Origin: Microbispora sp. ZYX-F-249 | GTDB taxonomy: Bacteria; Actinomycetota; Actinomycetes; Streptosporangiales; Streptosporangiaceae | Direction of reading: 5' to 3' | Length of the DNA: 38,666 nt | Assembly: GCF_039649665.1 (NCBI RefSeq) | Contig: NZ_JBDJAW010000055.1 | Location: 1 to 38,666, forward strand | Shown: positions 7,929 through 15,938 of the stretch, piece by piece | Position numbering within the stretch: position 1 is the stretch's first letter | Layout of the letters: each line of letters begins with the position of its first letter | Position numbers and translations under genes: made by a program | Notes under the pieces: generated by a model | Database searches by the model: none | What the model saw: only the letters and a program-made list of their open reading frames with translations | What the model was told of the DNA's origin: nothing

Positions 7929-8570
7929 TCATCCGATGCCGTAGCGACCCGACAGCCAGTGATAGGCGCGTTCGGCCGACGCCTCGTCCCCGCCGAAAAG
8001 CCGGATCAGGCGGGTGACCTTCCTGATGAGCGTGCACGCGAAGGCCTCGGCGAACAACTCGCCGGCATCTTCCCGGTAGGGCCGCATCAGGCGGTCTCGG
8101 CAGCTGTCCTGCAGGTGCTGCCAGAACTCCTCGCGTGAGGGGTAACCGTCCATGTGATCGCAGGCATGACCCAACTCGTGGCCGCACACGCTGACACTCG
8201 TCGACGGGACGGTACCGATGCCAATGCGGCGGGTGTTGGGATCGTAGACGCCCGGAGTCAGGTCCCAGGAGGCGTCCTGAACGGGCAGTTGCAGGCTCCG
8301 CAGAGACTCGAACCCGGGCAGGTCCGGCACCGAGCCGTAGCCCAAGTAGATGCCCCCCGTGAGGTGGGCCGCCAGGCGGACCGCGAGGGCGTGAGGCACC
8401 GCGGCCAGCGTCATCACGGCGAGGAGCAGCTCGGCGTCGGGGAAGGTGTCCGGACTCCAGCCGCGTGTCAGCCGCTCCTCCAGGGGCCCGACGTGCATCC
8501 ACCCGGGACGTCCCCGATTCTGGCCGGCCAATCGCGAACCCTCCGCCTTCCGATACAAGATCAGGTGCAA
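7929..8570 (-). CDS. HExxH zinc metalloprotease, ATLF-like
   Basis: A 213-residue protein with HELGHACDH (H131, E132, H135), the zinc site of gluzincin-type metalloproteases. It is followed by SREEFWQHLQDS and, about 40 residues after the site, GELFAEAFA (E171, E175), whose Glu would be the third ligand. This spacing and the ExFAExFA motif match the anthrax-lethal-factor C-terminal-like (ATLF) domain, shared with secreted Pro-Pro endopeptidases. A strand with YDPNTRRIGIG before the site also fits. No signal peptide is visible, so it would act in the cytoplasm or be exported by another route, possibly the neighbouring T4SS (speculation). It lies within the conjugation region as cargo. Confidence 0.7.
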   Translation of the reverse strand: MHLILYRKAEGSRLAGQNRGRPGWMHVGPLEERLTRGWSPDTFPDAELLLAVMTLAAVPHALAVRLAAHLTGGIYLGYGSVPDLPGFESLRSLQLPVQDASWDLTPGVYDPNTRRIGIGTVPSTSVSVCGHELGHACDHMDGYPSREEFWQHLQDSCRDRLMRPYREDAGELFAEAFACTLIRKVTRLIRLFGGDEASAERAYHWLSGRYGIG

Positions 8571-8750
8571 ACTCTAGCCAGGGCCCGGGCGACGGGGACG
8601 CTTCACCCTGACGGAAGCCGGGCGGCACAGCGGGGGCATCGGGTTCCGTGCGGCTAGGCATAAGGCCGGGCCAGGCAGCCCGACCGACAGATCCTGGCTG
8701 AAGGACCGCGGTCAAGCCGTGGTCTCCCGCCGACCGGCGCGATGACCGTG

Positions 8751-9179
8751 TCAGCGACTACTGAGCCCGGTCTCGTCCGGCAGGGCGCGATCGGTGACGA
8801 CCAACTCGTCCGCCAGATTGAGGACGCGCACCCGGCCGTGATCGAACTCCAGCAGGAGCCCGATCTCCGCGTCGAAGTGTCGATCCACGATGTGCCTCAC
8901 CGCTCGGATCGATTGACCGAGGAGACCGCTCATCGGGAAGGCCGGCGGGGCGGGAGCGACGATGACCCGGCCGCACTCGTCCATGTCGTAGTCACCGTGT
9001 GGTTGATCAAGGGTCAGTTCGATCGAGTCGTCCGGCGCTGTATGGAAGCGGACGGGGCCCAGGCCGCTCACGTGAAGCCACATGTGCACCAGCGAGGGCT
9101 CGTCAGCGCTCGGGTGCTCGTGCAACGACAGCGTCACCTGTTCAAGCCGCCGGCCGACGAGCTCGTCAGCGGAGACCAC
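8751..9179 (-). CDS. Conserved hypothetical protein of unknown function
   Basis: A 142-residue protein starting at GTG 9179. It is rich in beta strands: LVGRRLEQVTLSL, HMWLHVSGLGPVRFHTAPD, SIELTLDQPHGDYDMDECGRVIVA, then SIRAVRHIVDRHFDAEIGLLLEFDHGRVRVLNLADELVV. Small actinomycete proteins of this pattern are frequent and unassigned; some sit near toxin or conflict genes and could be immunity-like, but nothing here proves that. No signal or membrane segment. It lies upstream of the metalloprotease gene on the same strand (180-base gap), so the two might form a pair. Confidence 0.6.
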   Translation of the reverse strand: MVSADELVGRRLEQVTLSLHEHPSADEPSLVHMWLHVSGLGPVRFHTAPDDSIELTLDQPHGDYDMDECGRVIVAPAPPAFPMSGLLGQSIRAVRHIVDRHFDAEIGLLLEFDHGRVRVLNLADELVVTDRALPDETGLSSR

Positions 9180-9400
9180 CCCGTCATGGTGTCACGGACG
9201 TCCAGGCCGCCGCGTCCAGGCGTGGGTGGACGTAGGCGTGCCGGCCGGCGGCCTCGTCACTGACGCCGAAACGACACCGAGGACAAGGAGCAGAGCCCGG
9301 CCGGACTGTTGCCCAGTCCGACCGCCGAGGCCTAAGCGCCGTCCCGCTGCTGACTCGCCGGCTGGGGCCCTGAATGCGGCCTGGACTCGGACCGCGGCCA

Positions 9401-10846
9401 TCAGCGCCGGACCAGGACGGGTGGGCAGGTGCCACAGGGCAGGGTCGCGGCGAAGCCTGCGGCCTGGGATCCGGTCAGCAGCCGCAGGCGGATCTTGGAG
9501 GACTCGGCGGCCGCCTCGGTCGCGGCGATGGCCTGTGGCAGGTCCGTGGCGTCGAGCACGGTGACGGTGACGAACATGCCGATCAGGCACACCCCGGCGC
9601 CCATGGCCTCCTCTCTCGCCGCCTGCCGGGCCCGCGCCTGATCGAAGGCATCCCGCGCGGTCTCGTCCCTGCCCAGGCGATGCCGATAGGCCTGCCGGAA
9701 CGCCGCCGAGGTGACCTCGCTCTCCAGCACTCTGTCGGCGGCCGCAGCCGGCAACGGCCGATACTGCAGCGTCACCCGCTTCAGGTAAGGCCCGGGCGCG
9801 ACCAGCCGGGCCAGCACATCAGAGTGCACGTTCTGCCGCGGCGCCTCCTGCCAGCACCACGAAACCGACACCCCGCTGTCGTGCCGGTAGCAGCCCGCCA
9901 GCTCCTCGGCCGACAGCGGCACGGCATCCGCCCAGCCGGTGGCAGGTGCGCCGGGCTGGGGCCGGCTCGCCTCACCGCGCGCGGCCGGGTCGAAGGCCCC
10001 GCGCACGACGGCGGCGATCTGCGCCGCGGTGGCCCGCCCCAACTCTGTGACCCCGCAGGAGCCCAGCGCCGACTCCAAGCCCTCCAACGTACGGGACACC
10101 TCAGCCACGGCCGCCTCCAGTGTCGGCGGCGCCGACGGCGAGGCCGCCGGATCGAACGTCAAAGAGACCCGGGTCTCGACGTGCGCCGCCGCGGCCGGCG
10201 CGGACGCGACCAGCTGAGCCAGGATGGCCCTGGCCGTGGCAGGCGCGGCAGGGTCGATCGCCGCGGCGACGCTGCCGGCGAGATGGCCGCCCGGCTCTGG
10301 GGCGGTCTCCACGGTGACGCTGACCCAGCGCAGCATGGGCACGTGTCCGAGCGAGGCCAGCCAGGAACCCCAGCAGGCGACCCAGGTGTCGGCGTCATCG
10401 GGGTCGGCGAGCCAGGGTGAGGCGGCCACGACCCGCAGCGTCGCGGTCAGGTGCCCACTGCGCCGGTTCCACACCAGCCCGAACGGCCTGCCGTACCCGT
10501 CACAGGCCGACAGCAGCGCGGTCGCGGCGAGCACGCCCGGCAGCTCCAGCCGAGGACCCGAGCGGAAGCGGGTGAAGCCGCGCCGGGTGCCGTACCACCA
10601 GCGCCACCACGTCAGCAGCACCACGGCCAGGGGCGTGCCGCCGGAGGGCGCCAGGCCGAGCAGCGCCACCACGAGCACGGGCGGCAGCAGATACAGCAGC
10701 ATCCGCGGGGACAGCGCGGTGGCCAGCAGCAGCGTCACGACGGCGCCGAGCACGGCGAAGGTGGCGCCGACGCCCATGCCGAGCAGCCCCATGCCGCGGC
10801 GGCGCCGCCAGCCCCCATACGTACGCGGTTCCCTCGGCTGCGTCAT
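9401..10846 (-). CDS. SCO6880-family conjugation protein (PrgI-like membrane start)
   Basis: A 481-residue protein. The frame extends upstream into the trbL-like gene, but ATG 10846 (MTQPREPRTYGG) starts 32 bases after the TrbL stop and is the sensible start. After a basic segment come two membrane spans (about 19-42 and 47-63), as in PrgI/TcpE-type proteins. A long soluble part follows (RPFGLVWNRRSGHLTATLRV, WGSWLASLGH, SVSWCWQEAPRQNVHSDVL), characteristic of the SCO6880 family that always accompanies TrbL and VirB4 in actinomycete conjugation clusters. It probably serves as the inner-membrane partner or N-terminal complement of the short VirB4 ATPase. That role is inferred from family context. 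Confidence 0.85.
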   Translation of the reverse strand: MTQPREPRTYGGWRRRRGMGLLGMGVGATFAVLGAVVTLLLATALSPRMLLYLLPPVLVVALLGLAPSGGTPLAVVLLTWWRWWYGTRRGFTRFRSGPRLELPGVLAATALLSACDGYGRPFGLVWNRRSGHLTATLRVVAASPWLADPDDADTWVACWGSWLASLGHVPMLRWVSVTVETAPEPGGHLAGSVAAAIDPAAPATARAILAQLVASAPAAAAHVETRVSLTFDPAASPSAPPTLEAAVAEVSRTLEGLESALGSCGVTELGRATAAQIAAVVRGAFDPAARGEASRPQPGAPATGWADAVPLSAEELAGCYRHDSGVSVSWCWQEAPRQNVHSDVLARLVAPGPYLKRVTLQYRPLPAAAADRVLESEVTSAAFRQAYRHRLGRDETARDAFDQARARQAAREEAMGAGVCLIGMFVTVTVLDATDLPQAIAATEAAAESSKIRLRLLTGSQAAGFAATLPCGTCPPVLVRR

Positions 10847-10877
10847 GTCCCGCCCGTCCTCGGAGACGTACGACGCG

Positions 10878-12263
10878 TCATGCCGGCTCCTGCCGCGGCG
10901 GATCCATCGAGGAGGAGACGGTGTCGCCGGCATTCTTCGCACCGGTGGCCAGCCCCGTGATGACCGCTCCCGCCGCGCCTGCGGCAGGACCCGCGGCGGC
11001 GCCGGCCTTCGCCGCAGACGCCCCAGACCCGGTCGACGCTCCCGCCGTACCCCCTGCGGCGGAGGGCGGGCTACCGGACGCGGCGGCCGCTGCGGAGGAA
11101 GGGCCCGCACCGGTCGGGGGCGGCATCGCCGAAGACATGAACCGGGCGTGCTCGACCGCACTCGCACCCCCCGCGCCGGAACCGGACCGGCCGCCGCGGA
11201 AGGCGCCGACCGCGACCGCTCCGCCCACGGCTGTGCCGAGCAGACCGCCACCGGAGGCCGCCTCGCTGACGCTGCCGCTCGCCCAGGTGAAGAACTTCAG
11301 CAAGGCCGGCAGCGCGAGGATCGACATGACGACCATCGCGAAGCCCATGAACGTCGCCCGGGCATCGGAGGCCTTCCCGAGCATGGTGAAGGCCGTCGCG
11401 TACACCATGGCGGCCGCGGGCTTGTAGAAGATCAGCGCCAGCATCCAGCCGGTCACCCGCCGGAACCACGGACGGGTGAGCGGCGTCATCGACCCGGCGG
11501 CCGCCAGCGGCAGCATCCCGGCCAGCACGACGAGCGCCGCCTGACGGAACAGCATCAAAACGGCCTGAACGGCCGCCATGACGACGCCGGCGATGCCGAG
11601 CACGATCACCACGCCCGGGGAGGCACCGGCCAGGCCCAGAACGGCCGCAAGCTTCGTGGACAGGTCGCCGGTGCTCATGCTGAGCACCCAGCTCGACCAC
11701 TCGTCGCCCGCCTTGAGCAGCAGGGCGGGCAGCAGGACGCCGAGGCTGCCGGTGCCGAGGATGACGAGCACGCCCGTGCCGGCGTCCAACAGGGGCGCGG
11801 TCTTGCGCGTGACCGCGATCTTCGCGGCCGCCGCCAGCAGGGACACGGCGGCCACCGCCACGGCGAACGGCAACGTCCACTGCTGGATCCGCCCGATCGC
11901 GTCCACCGCCGACGGACCGCTGCACCCGACCACGGGGTCGGCGACCAGACAGGGCGAGTCGACGCGGGTCCACCAGGAGACGGTGTTGGTGACGACCCAC
12001 GACACGGCGTACTGGATCGCCTGCGCCAGGCCGTCCACGCCGTACTGGACCGCGCCCTTGGCCGCCGTCCCGGCGAGGTCTCCCAGCACCTGGCCGCCGC
12101 CCTCGACCGCCTGGCGGGTCAGGGTTCCGGCGCCCGGCAGCGCGCCGTTCGCGACGGTCTCGGCGACGCACATCGGGGAGGTCAGGTCGACGCACCCCGG
12201 AGACGGCGCCGGCGCGATCGCGTAGGCCGTCCCCGCTCGTTCGCCGGCCGCGAAGAAGTCCAT
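10878..12263 (-). CDS. TrbL/VirB6-like polytopic T4SS membrane protein
   Basis: A 461-residue protein beginning at ATG 12263, four bases after the stop of the upstream gene. The N-terminal third has a Cys-containing exported stretch (APSPGCVDLTSPMCVAET) and an amphipathic region. Then come at least five hydrophobic spans: WTLPFAVAVAAVSLLAAAAKIA, GVLVILGTGSLGVLLPALLL, PGVVIVLGIAGVVMAAVQAVLML, ALVVLAGMLPLAAAG, and spans around WMLALIFYKPAAAMVYA and FAMVVMSILALPALLKFF. The last part is a long Ala/Gly/Ser-rich tail. The pattern is that of TrbL/VirB6, the channel-forming inner-membrane component. The gene directly precedes the SCO6880-family gene, the standard actinomycete order. Confidence 0.85.
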   Translation of the reverse strand: MDFFAAGERAGTAYAIAPAPSPGCVDLTSPMCVAETVANGALPGAGTLTRQAVEGGGQVLGDLAGTAAKGAVQYGVDGLAQAIQYAVSWVVTNTVSWWTRVDSPCLVADPVVGCSGPSAVDAIGRIQQWTLPFAVAVAAVSLLAAAAKIAVTRKTAPLLDAGTGVLVILGTGSLGVLLPALLLKAGDEWSSWVLSMSTGDLSTKLAAVLGLAGASPGVVIVLGIAGVVMAAVQAVLMLFRQAALVVLAGMLPLAAAGSMTPLTRPWFRRVTGWMLALIFYKPAAAMVYATAFTMLGKASDARATFMGFAMVVMSILALPALLKFFTWASGSVSEAASGGGLLGTAVGGAVAVGAFRGGRSGSGAGGASAVEHARFMSSAMPPPTGAGPSSAAAAASGSPPSAAGGTAGASTGSGASAAKAGAAAGPAAGAAGAVITGLATGAKNAGDTVSSSMDPPRQEPA

Positions 12264-12267
12264 GCGA

Positions 12268-12987
12268 TCATCCCCGATCCGGGAACAGGGTGTAGCCGGT
12301 CAGGTCGGTCACCGGCGCCGAGGACTGCGTCCAGTCACCCCCGGGCGGGGCCACCACCCGCCAGTCACCGTCCCGCCACACCACCCGCAGCCGGGTCGAG
12401 ATGCGCACGGTGGAGCCGCCGCGGCCGGGCCCGGCGGCGACCACGTCGACGATCGCGAGATCAGGTGTGTATGCCTGCCAGCGGAACGCCTCCTGCACCA
12501 CGTACGCGCGGCCGAGCGGCGCGCCATCGGCGACGCCCGCCGCCGCGCGAAGGCTGTCGTAGGCAGCGTGAACGGCCCGCAGCAGCGCCGGCCGGTCCGA
12601 GCCGGTGAACTGTTCCGCGATGGTCGGCTCGAACACCGCAGGCCCCCAGCGCGGGCTGGCCCGCATCCCCAGGTGCAGCGCCGCCAGCAACGCCCCCGCC
12701 GGGCTCTGGACGAAACCTGACGCCCGATTCCCGACCACCGCGTGCGGGCCGTCGGAGGCGGAGTACGGCAGGCGCACCCCGTGGAAGTCCGCCCACCGCC
12801 AGCCGCCCAGGTCCACCTCCGCGCTGGTGCCGGTGGGCTGTGCATGCGCCGACGCTGTCGGCCTGCCGGCAGGCGAGGGTTCCCGGGTGGCCGGCAGCAT
12901 GGACAGCAGCACACCCGCCGCGATCAGCACCGCGGTGACCCCGAAGAAGACGAGCAGCCTCCGGCGCCGCCGCAGAGGAAGGCTCAT
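12268..12987 (-). CDS. SCO6878-like T4SS accessory membrane protein (VirB8/TcpC-like candidate)
   Basis: A 239-residue protein from ATG 12987, which overlaps the stop of the upstream gene (ATGA). A basic start (MSLPLRRRRRLLV) leads into one membrane span (about 11-30), a Pro/Thr-rich linker, and an exported domain of about 180 residues ending in TDLTGYTLFPDRG. Its motifs (GGWRWADFHGVRLPYSASDGP, FVQSPAGALLAALHLG, RWGPAVFEPTIAEQF, RLRVVWRDGDWRVV) match the conserved protein encoded next to TrbL in SCO6878-SCO6880-type clusters. The topology and the predicted NTF2-like exported domain suggest a VirB8/TcpC-like role in channel assembly; this is inference. Overlaps and a four-base gap show it is co-transcribed with its neighbours. 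Confidence 0.75.
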   Translation of the reverse strand: MSLPLRRRRRLLVFFGVTAVLIAAGVLLSMLPATREPSPAGRPTASAHAQPTGTSAEVDLGGWRWADFHGVRLPYSASDGPHAVVGNRASGFVQSPAGALLAALHLGMRASPRWGPAVFEPTIAEQFTGSDRPALLRAVHAAYDSLRAAAGVADGAPLGRAYVVQEAFRWQAYTPDLAIVDVVAAGPGRGGSTVRISTRLRVVWRDGDWRVVAPPGGDWTQSSAPVTDLTGYTLFPDRG

Positions 12988-13289
12988 CCGAAAATCGCCG
13001 TGATGATCGGCACGGCGACCGCGGCCAGCGACACCCCGAGCAGCACCTTGGGCAGCTCCGAAGCCCCTTCGGCCGCGTAGTGCGACCGGCCGGACTGCCC
13101 GAGCGCCATCTTCCCGGCGCAGATCAGGATCCCAGCGACACCCAGGATCAGGCAGGCCCACTTACCCCACCCGAGCAGCAGGTCGATCTTCGGCTGCAGT
13201 CCCGGTGGCACCTGCGGCGGCGGGTTGTTCACCATGTCGTACGGCGGCACGACCATGCCGACCGCGTCCTGCAGCGCATGCAGCCACAT
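12984..13289 (-). CDS. Small two-TM membrane protein of the T4SS operon (VirB2/TrbC-like candidate)
   Basis: A 101-residue protein. I chose ATG 13289 because GGAGAGG lies just upstream and would be inside the coding region if the earlier ATG were used. A Pro/Asn-rich part (DMVNNPPPQVPPG) is followed by two membrane spans, WACLILGVAGILICAGKMAL (about 44-63) and KVLLGVSLAAVAVPIITAI (81-99), with a charged turn between them. Size and topology suit a VirB2/TrbC-type pilin or small scaffold protein. It is the first gene of the minus-strand T4SS operon and overlaps the next gene by four bases. There is no direct sequence proof that it is a pilin. Confidence 0.65.
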   Translation of the reverse strand: MWLHALQDAVGMVVPPYDMVNNPPPQVPPGLQPKIDLLLGWGKWACLILGVAGILICAGKMALGQSGRSHYAAEGASELPKVLLGVSLAAVAVPIITAIFG

Positions 13290-13472
13290 CAACGCCTCTC
13301 CCCACATCCCTCGAGCTCGCTCCGATCGCCTCCCAGCAAGCCGCAGCGGCGTTGCACGTCTCGTGACGCGCAGGTCCTGCACCGGCCGTCCGCCGCAAGG
13401 GCGGGTCACAGGCCATGCAATCGACCACCGGTGTCCTGCCCCTACGACGACAGCGGGAAGGAGACGGCACCC

Positions 13473-13802
13473 ATGCGCACGTCGATCGGCTTGCGGGCAG
13501 GCTCGCCGGTTACGGTAGGCGCGCACATCGGCGGCGACCCGGATCAGGCAGCCGGACTGCGGCCCCGCCGCACCAGGCAGACGACGAGCGCGCTCGGCGG
13601 GCCGCAGCACGTCCTCGCCCTTGACGCCGCGCCCATTGCCCGCGTGATGACGCGCCGCGCTGGGGCTATGCGGGACCGTGCGTGCAACTGCCGCGAGACG
13701 ACGCCGACCCACACGTCCGACGGGCGACGTCGGGCGGCCGCCCCCGGGCGGCCCGCCGTCCGCCTGGTCGGGTGGCTCGTCGACGCGATCCCGCCCCGCT
13801 GA
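13473..13802 (+). CDS. Arg-rich hypothetical protein coupled to wall hydrolase gene
   Basis: A 109-residue frame starting at ATG 13473, with GGAAGGAGA about nine bases upstream, one of the better ribosome sites in the window. Its TGA overlaps the ATG of the wall hydrolase (TGATG at 13800-13804), so coupling is likely. The protein is rich in Arg, Ala, Thr and Gly, with a single hydrophobic patch near the end (AVRLVGWLVDAI). I recognise no family. It is either a genuine leader gene or an upstream frame that only serves to deliver ribosomes to the next start. The start signal is the main support. Confidence 0.45.
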   Translation: MRTSIGLRAGSPVTVGAHIGGDPDQAAGLRPRRTRQTTSALGGPQHVLALDAAPIARVMTRRAGAMRDRACNCRETTPTHTSDGRRRAAAPGRPAVRLVGWLVDAIPPR

Positions 13803-14773
13803 TGGGGTGGCGCTGGGCGGGGGCCGCCGCCATCGCGACGGTGACGCTCCCACTGCTGATCGCCGTGTTCATCCTCTGTCAGCCCCCGATCCCCGCCGGC
13901 GGCGCCGGGGACGCGACGCCGAGCGAGCGGGCGCTCGCCGACATTCCCGCGTCGTACCTGCGCTGGTACATGGACGCCGCGCAGACCTGCCCGGGCCTGT
14001 CGTGGACCGTGCTGGCAGCCATCGGCAAAGTCGAATCCGACCACGGCCGCGACCCCGCCTCCCGGCGCCCCAACGCGGCCGGGGCTCGCGGGCCCATGCA
14101 GTTCCTCCCGGCTACTTTCGCCGCGTACGCGGTCGACGGCAACGACGACGGCCGCACTGATGTCTACAATCCCGCGGACGCGATCCCCGCCGCCACCGCC
14201 TACCTGTGCGCCTCCGGCGCAGCCACCGACGTACGAAAGGCGCTGTTCGCCTACAACCACGCAGGCTGGTACGTCGACCGGGTGCTGGCCAAGGCCGCCG
14301 AGTACAGCACCGCCGTCCCTGCCGTCGCGGGTGATGCCATAGGGGCGATTATCGCCTACGCGCGCCAGCAGATCGGCAAGCCGTACATCTGGGGCGGGAC
14401 CGGCCCGGCCGGGTACGACTGCTCCGGCATCGTCTACATGGCTTACAAGGCGGCCGGAGTGACAATCCCCCGCACGACCTTCGCGCAGTGGCCGTTCGGC
14501 GTCCACGTCCCCACGGGCCAGGAGCAGCCCGGCGACCTGGTCTTCTTCTCCTCCGGCCCGGGCAACGCGCCGGGCCGTCCTGGGCACGTCGCCCTCGTCA
14601 TCGGCGGCGGCCAAGCCATCGAAGCCCGCTGCACCCGATGCGGTCCGATCAAAATCACCGCCTACCGCTCGCGCGGCAACATCGTCGGCTACACCCGCCC
14701 CCTGGCCAACCCCGGGGTCAAGCGTGTGCTCAGCGGCAGGGCCGCCGCCGTGCCGCCGCCTGTGCCGAGATGA
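13802..14773 (+). CDS. Lytic transglycosylase / NlpC-P60 cell-wall hydrolase of the conjugation system
   Basis: A 323-residue protein. I chose ATG 13802, which follows the upstream stop as TGATG, over a GTG at 13682 that adds only an Arg-rich stretch. A membrane anchor (about 5-27) is followed by a lysozyme-like transglycosylase domain with catalytic Glu78 in AIGKVESDHG, the GPMQFLPATF motif and the AYNHAGWYVD segment. A C40 NlpC/P60 domain follows, with Cys207 in GYDCSGIVYMAY and His262 in GHVALVIGGG. Such two-domain enzymes (TcpG-like, VirB1 counterparts) open peptidoglycan for the T4SS channel outside the membrane. It is read divergently from the T4SS operon; the 183-base gap 13290-13472 probably holds both promoters. 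Confidence 0.9.
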   Translation: MGWRWAGAAAIATVTLPLLIAVFILCQPPIPAGGAGDATPSERALADIPASYLRWYMDAAQTCPGLSWTVLAAIGKVESDHGRDPASRRPNAAGARGPMQFLPATFAAYAVDGNDDGRTDVYNPADAIPAATAYLCASGAATDVRKALFAYNHAGWYVDRVLAKAAEYSTAVPAVAGDAIGAIIAYARQQIGKPYIWGGTGPAGYDCSGIVYMAYKAAGVTIPRTTFAQWPFGVHVPTGQEQPGDLVFFSSGPGNAPGRPGHVALVIGGGQAIEARCTRCGPIKITAYRSRGNIVGYTRPLANPGVKRVLSGRAAAVPPPVPR

Positions 14774-15245
14774 CGCCTCTGACCCCCGGGATGCCTACAG
14801 CTGCCTGCCGTGGGCGTTCCGCCACCATCAAATCCTCGACAGAGCCGACGCAGAGGCGAGCAGAACGCGCATGTCCGACCCTCCTTATCGTGCCACGTCG
14901 GGTTACAGGCAGGCCGCACGAGCCGTGAATACACCGATCATGTCGCTCAGCTTCGCGGCGTGTCCCCCGCCGACTGTCCCAGCATGCCGCGCACACGCCT
15001 CGTCGGCGGGAGGCGGCGCCTTCCGTGTCACGGCCGAGCCGTGACGATTCGTCGCGGCGGACGCGTTCGTCGAGCCGGGCGGACGCCTGGTGGATGCGCT
15101 CGCGCAGGTCGGCCGGGATCTCCGGCCACCCAGGGGAGGCCAGGAAGTCGGTGGCCGCCTCGGGCCCCATCCGGCGCAGGAGCACGGCCGCGACCAGGTC
15201 CCAGTTCTGCACTGTCGCCACGGTCCCATCCCCCAGTTCCGTCAC
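14730..15245 (-). CDS. Hypothetical protein, possibly eroded at its C-terminus
   Basis: A 171-codon frame from GTG 15245. The first ~75 residues look like a real protein with strong GC3 bias and helix-forming segments: NWDLVAAVLLRRMGPEAATDFLASPGW, then EIPADLRERIHQASARLDERVRRDE. After that the sequence becomes Arg/Cys-rich and shapeless, and its end overlaps the wall hydrolase gene on the other strand by 44 bases. The likely history is a shorter gene whose stop was lost. No family recognised. Confidence 0.4.
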   Translation of the reverse strand: MTELGDGTVATVQNWDLVAAVLLRRMGPEAATDFLASPGWPEIPADLRERIHQASARLDERVRRDESSRLGRDTEGAASRRRGVCAACWDSRRGTRREAERHDRCIHGSCGLPVTRRGTIRRVGHARSARLCVGSVEDLMVAERPRQAAVGIPGVRGVISAQAAARRRPCR

Positions 15246-15416
15246 CCTGCACGTGACGGAACTACCCGAACACCGCGACCGCCCTCAAGACGCGGGCGCC
15301 AGAGCGCCTGGCAGGAAGATCAGGCAGCATGATGGGCAGACCGAATGATCGCTAAGGTAGGAGCGCTGCCCGTCGCCTGCTTCGAAGGCGAGATCGGGTA
15401 CGCCGGGAGCAATGAG

Positions 15417-15938
15417 ATGCCGAACCCAGCCCTCAACCAGCGTGAAGTGGACTTCCTGCGAACACTTCGCCGGGGTCAGATCATCACAGGAAGGGTCACC
15501 GAGATCGCCGACTTCGGCGTGATCTTCGTGGACATCGGTGCATTCACCGCGACGATCAACGTCCCTGAGCTGTCGTGGCGGCCCATCAACCATCCTTCCG
15601 ATGTCGTCACCGTCGGCCAGGAGGTCACGACGGAAATCCTCGACGTCGATGTCGAGTGCGGGCGCGTGTCGCTCTCTCTCAGGGCGCTACAGGAAGACCC
15701 GCTGATCGGCATCCAGCAGCAGATCGGCCGCACGGTTACCGGCCCGGTCACCAAGGTTCTTCCCTTCGGCGCCTTCGTCCGCGTCGACGACCCGACAAAC
15801 GGTCTCGAGGGCCTCGTACCCAGCTCCGATCTCGCCGGCAGGGACGTCGAGATCGGCGACCTCCTCGCCGTGGAAATCGTTCACGTCGATGTCACCCGGC
15901 GACGGATCGAACTCGCCCTTGCAGCGAGGCAGGCATGA
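15417..15938 (+). CDS. Protein with two S1 RNA-binding domains
   Basis: A 173-residue protein taken from ATG 15417 (GGGAG seven bases upstream); the frame also permits ATG 15345, adding 24 poorly conserved residues. Two S1 domains fill it. The first (about 20-85) contains GQIITGRVTEIADFGVIFVDIG, the NVPELSW turn and VTTEILDVDVECGRVSLSLRAL. The second (about 98-172) contains GRTVTGPVTKVLPFGAFVRV, GLEGLVPSSDL and IVHVDVTRRRIELALAA. This is a cut-down relative of ribosomal protein S1, which binds mRNA or other single-stranded RNA. Short S1 paralogues are common in actinomycete genomes; their targets are unknown. It heads an operon of overlapping genes (ATGA with the next), so it may act on that transcript or on translation of the element's genes (inference). 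Confidence 0.8.
   Translation: MPNPALNQREVDFLRTLRRGQIITGRVTEIADFGVIFVDIGAFTATINVPELSWRPINHPSDVVTVGQEVTTEILDVDVECGRVSLSLRALQEDPLIGIQQQIGRTVTGPVTKVLPFGAFVRVDDPTNGLEGLVPSSDLAGRDVEIGDLLAVEIVHVDVTRRRIELALAARQA

Noticed and set aside
10224..12608. A 794-codon plus-strand open frame
   Set aside because: It is antisense to the TrbL-like and SCO6880-family genes, is Arg/Gly/Pro-rich, and has no domain. It is the usual shadow of high-GC codon bias.
13544..14614. A 356-codon minus-strand open frame
   Set aside because: Antisense to the transglycosylase/NlpC gene, whose catalytic motifs are intact.
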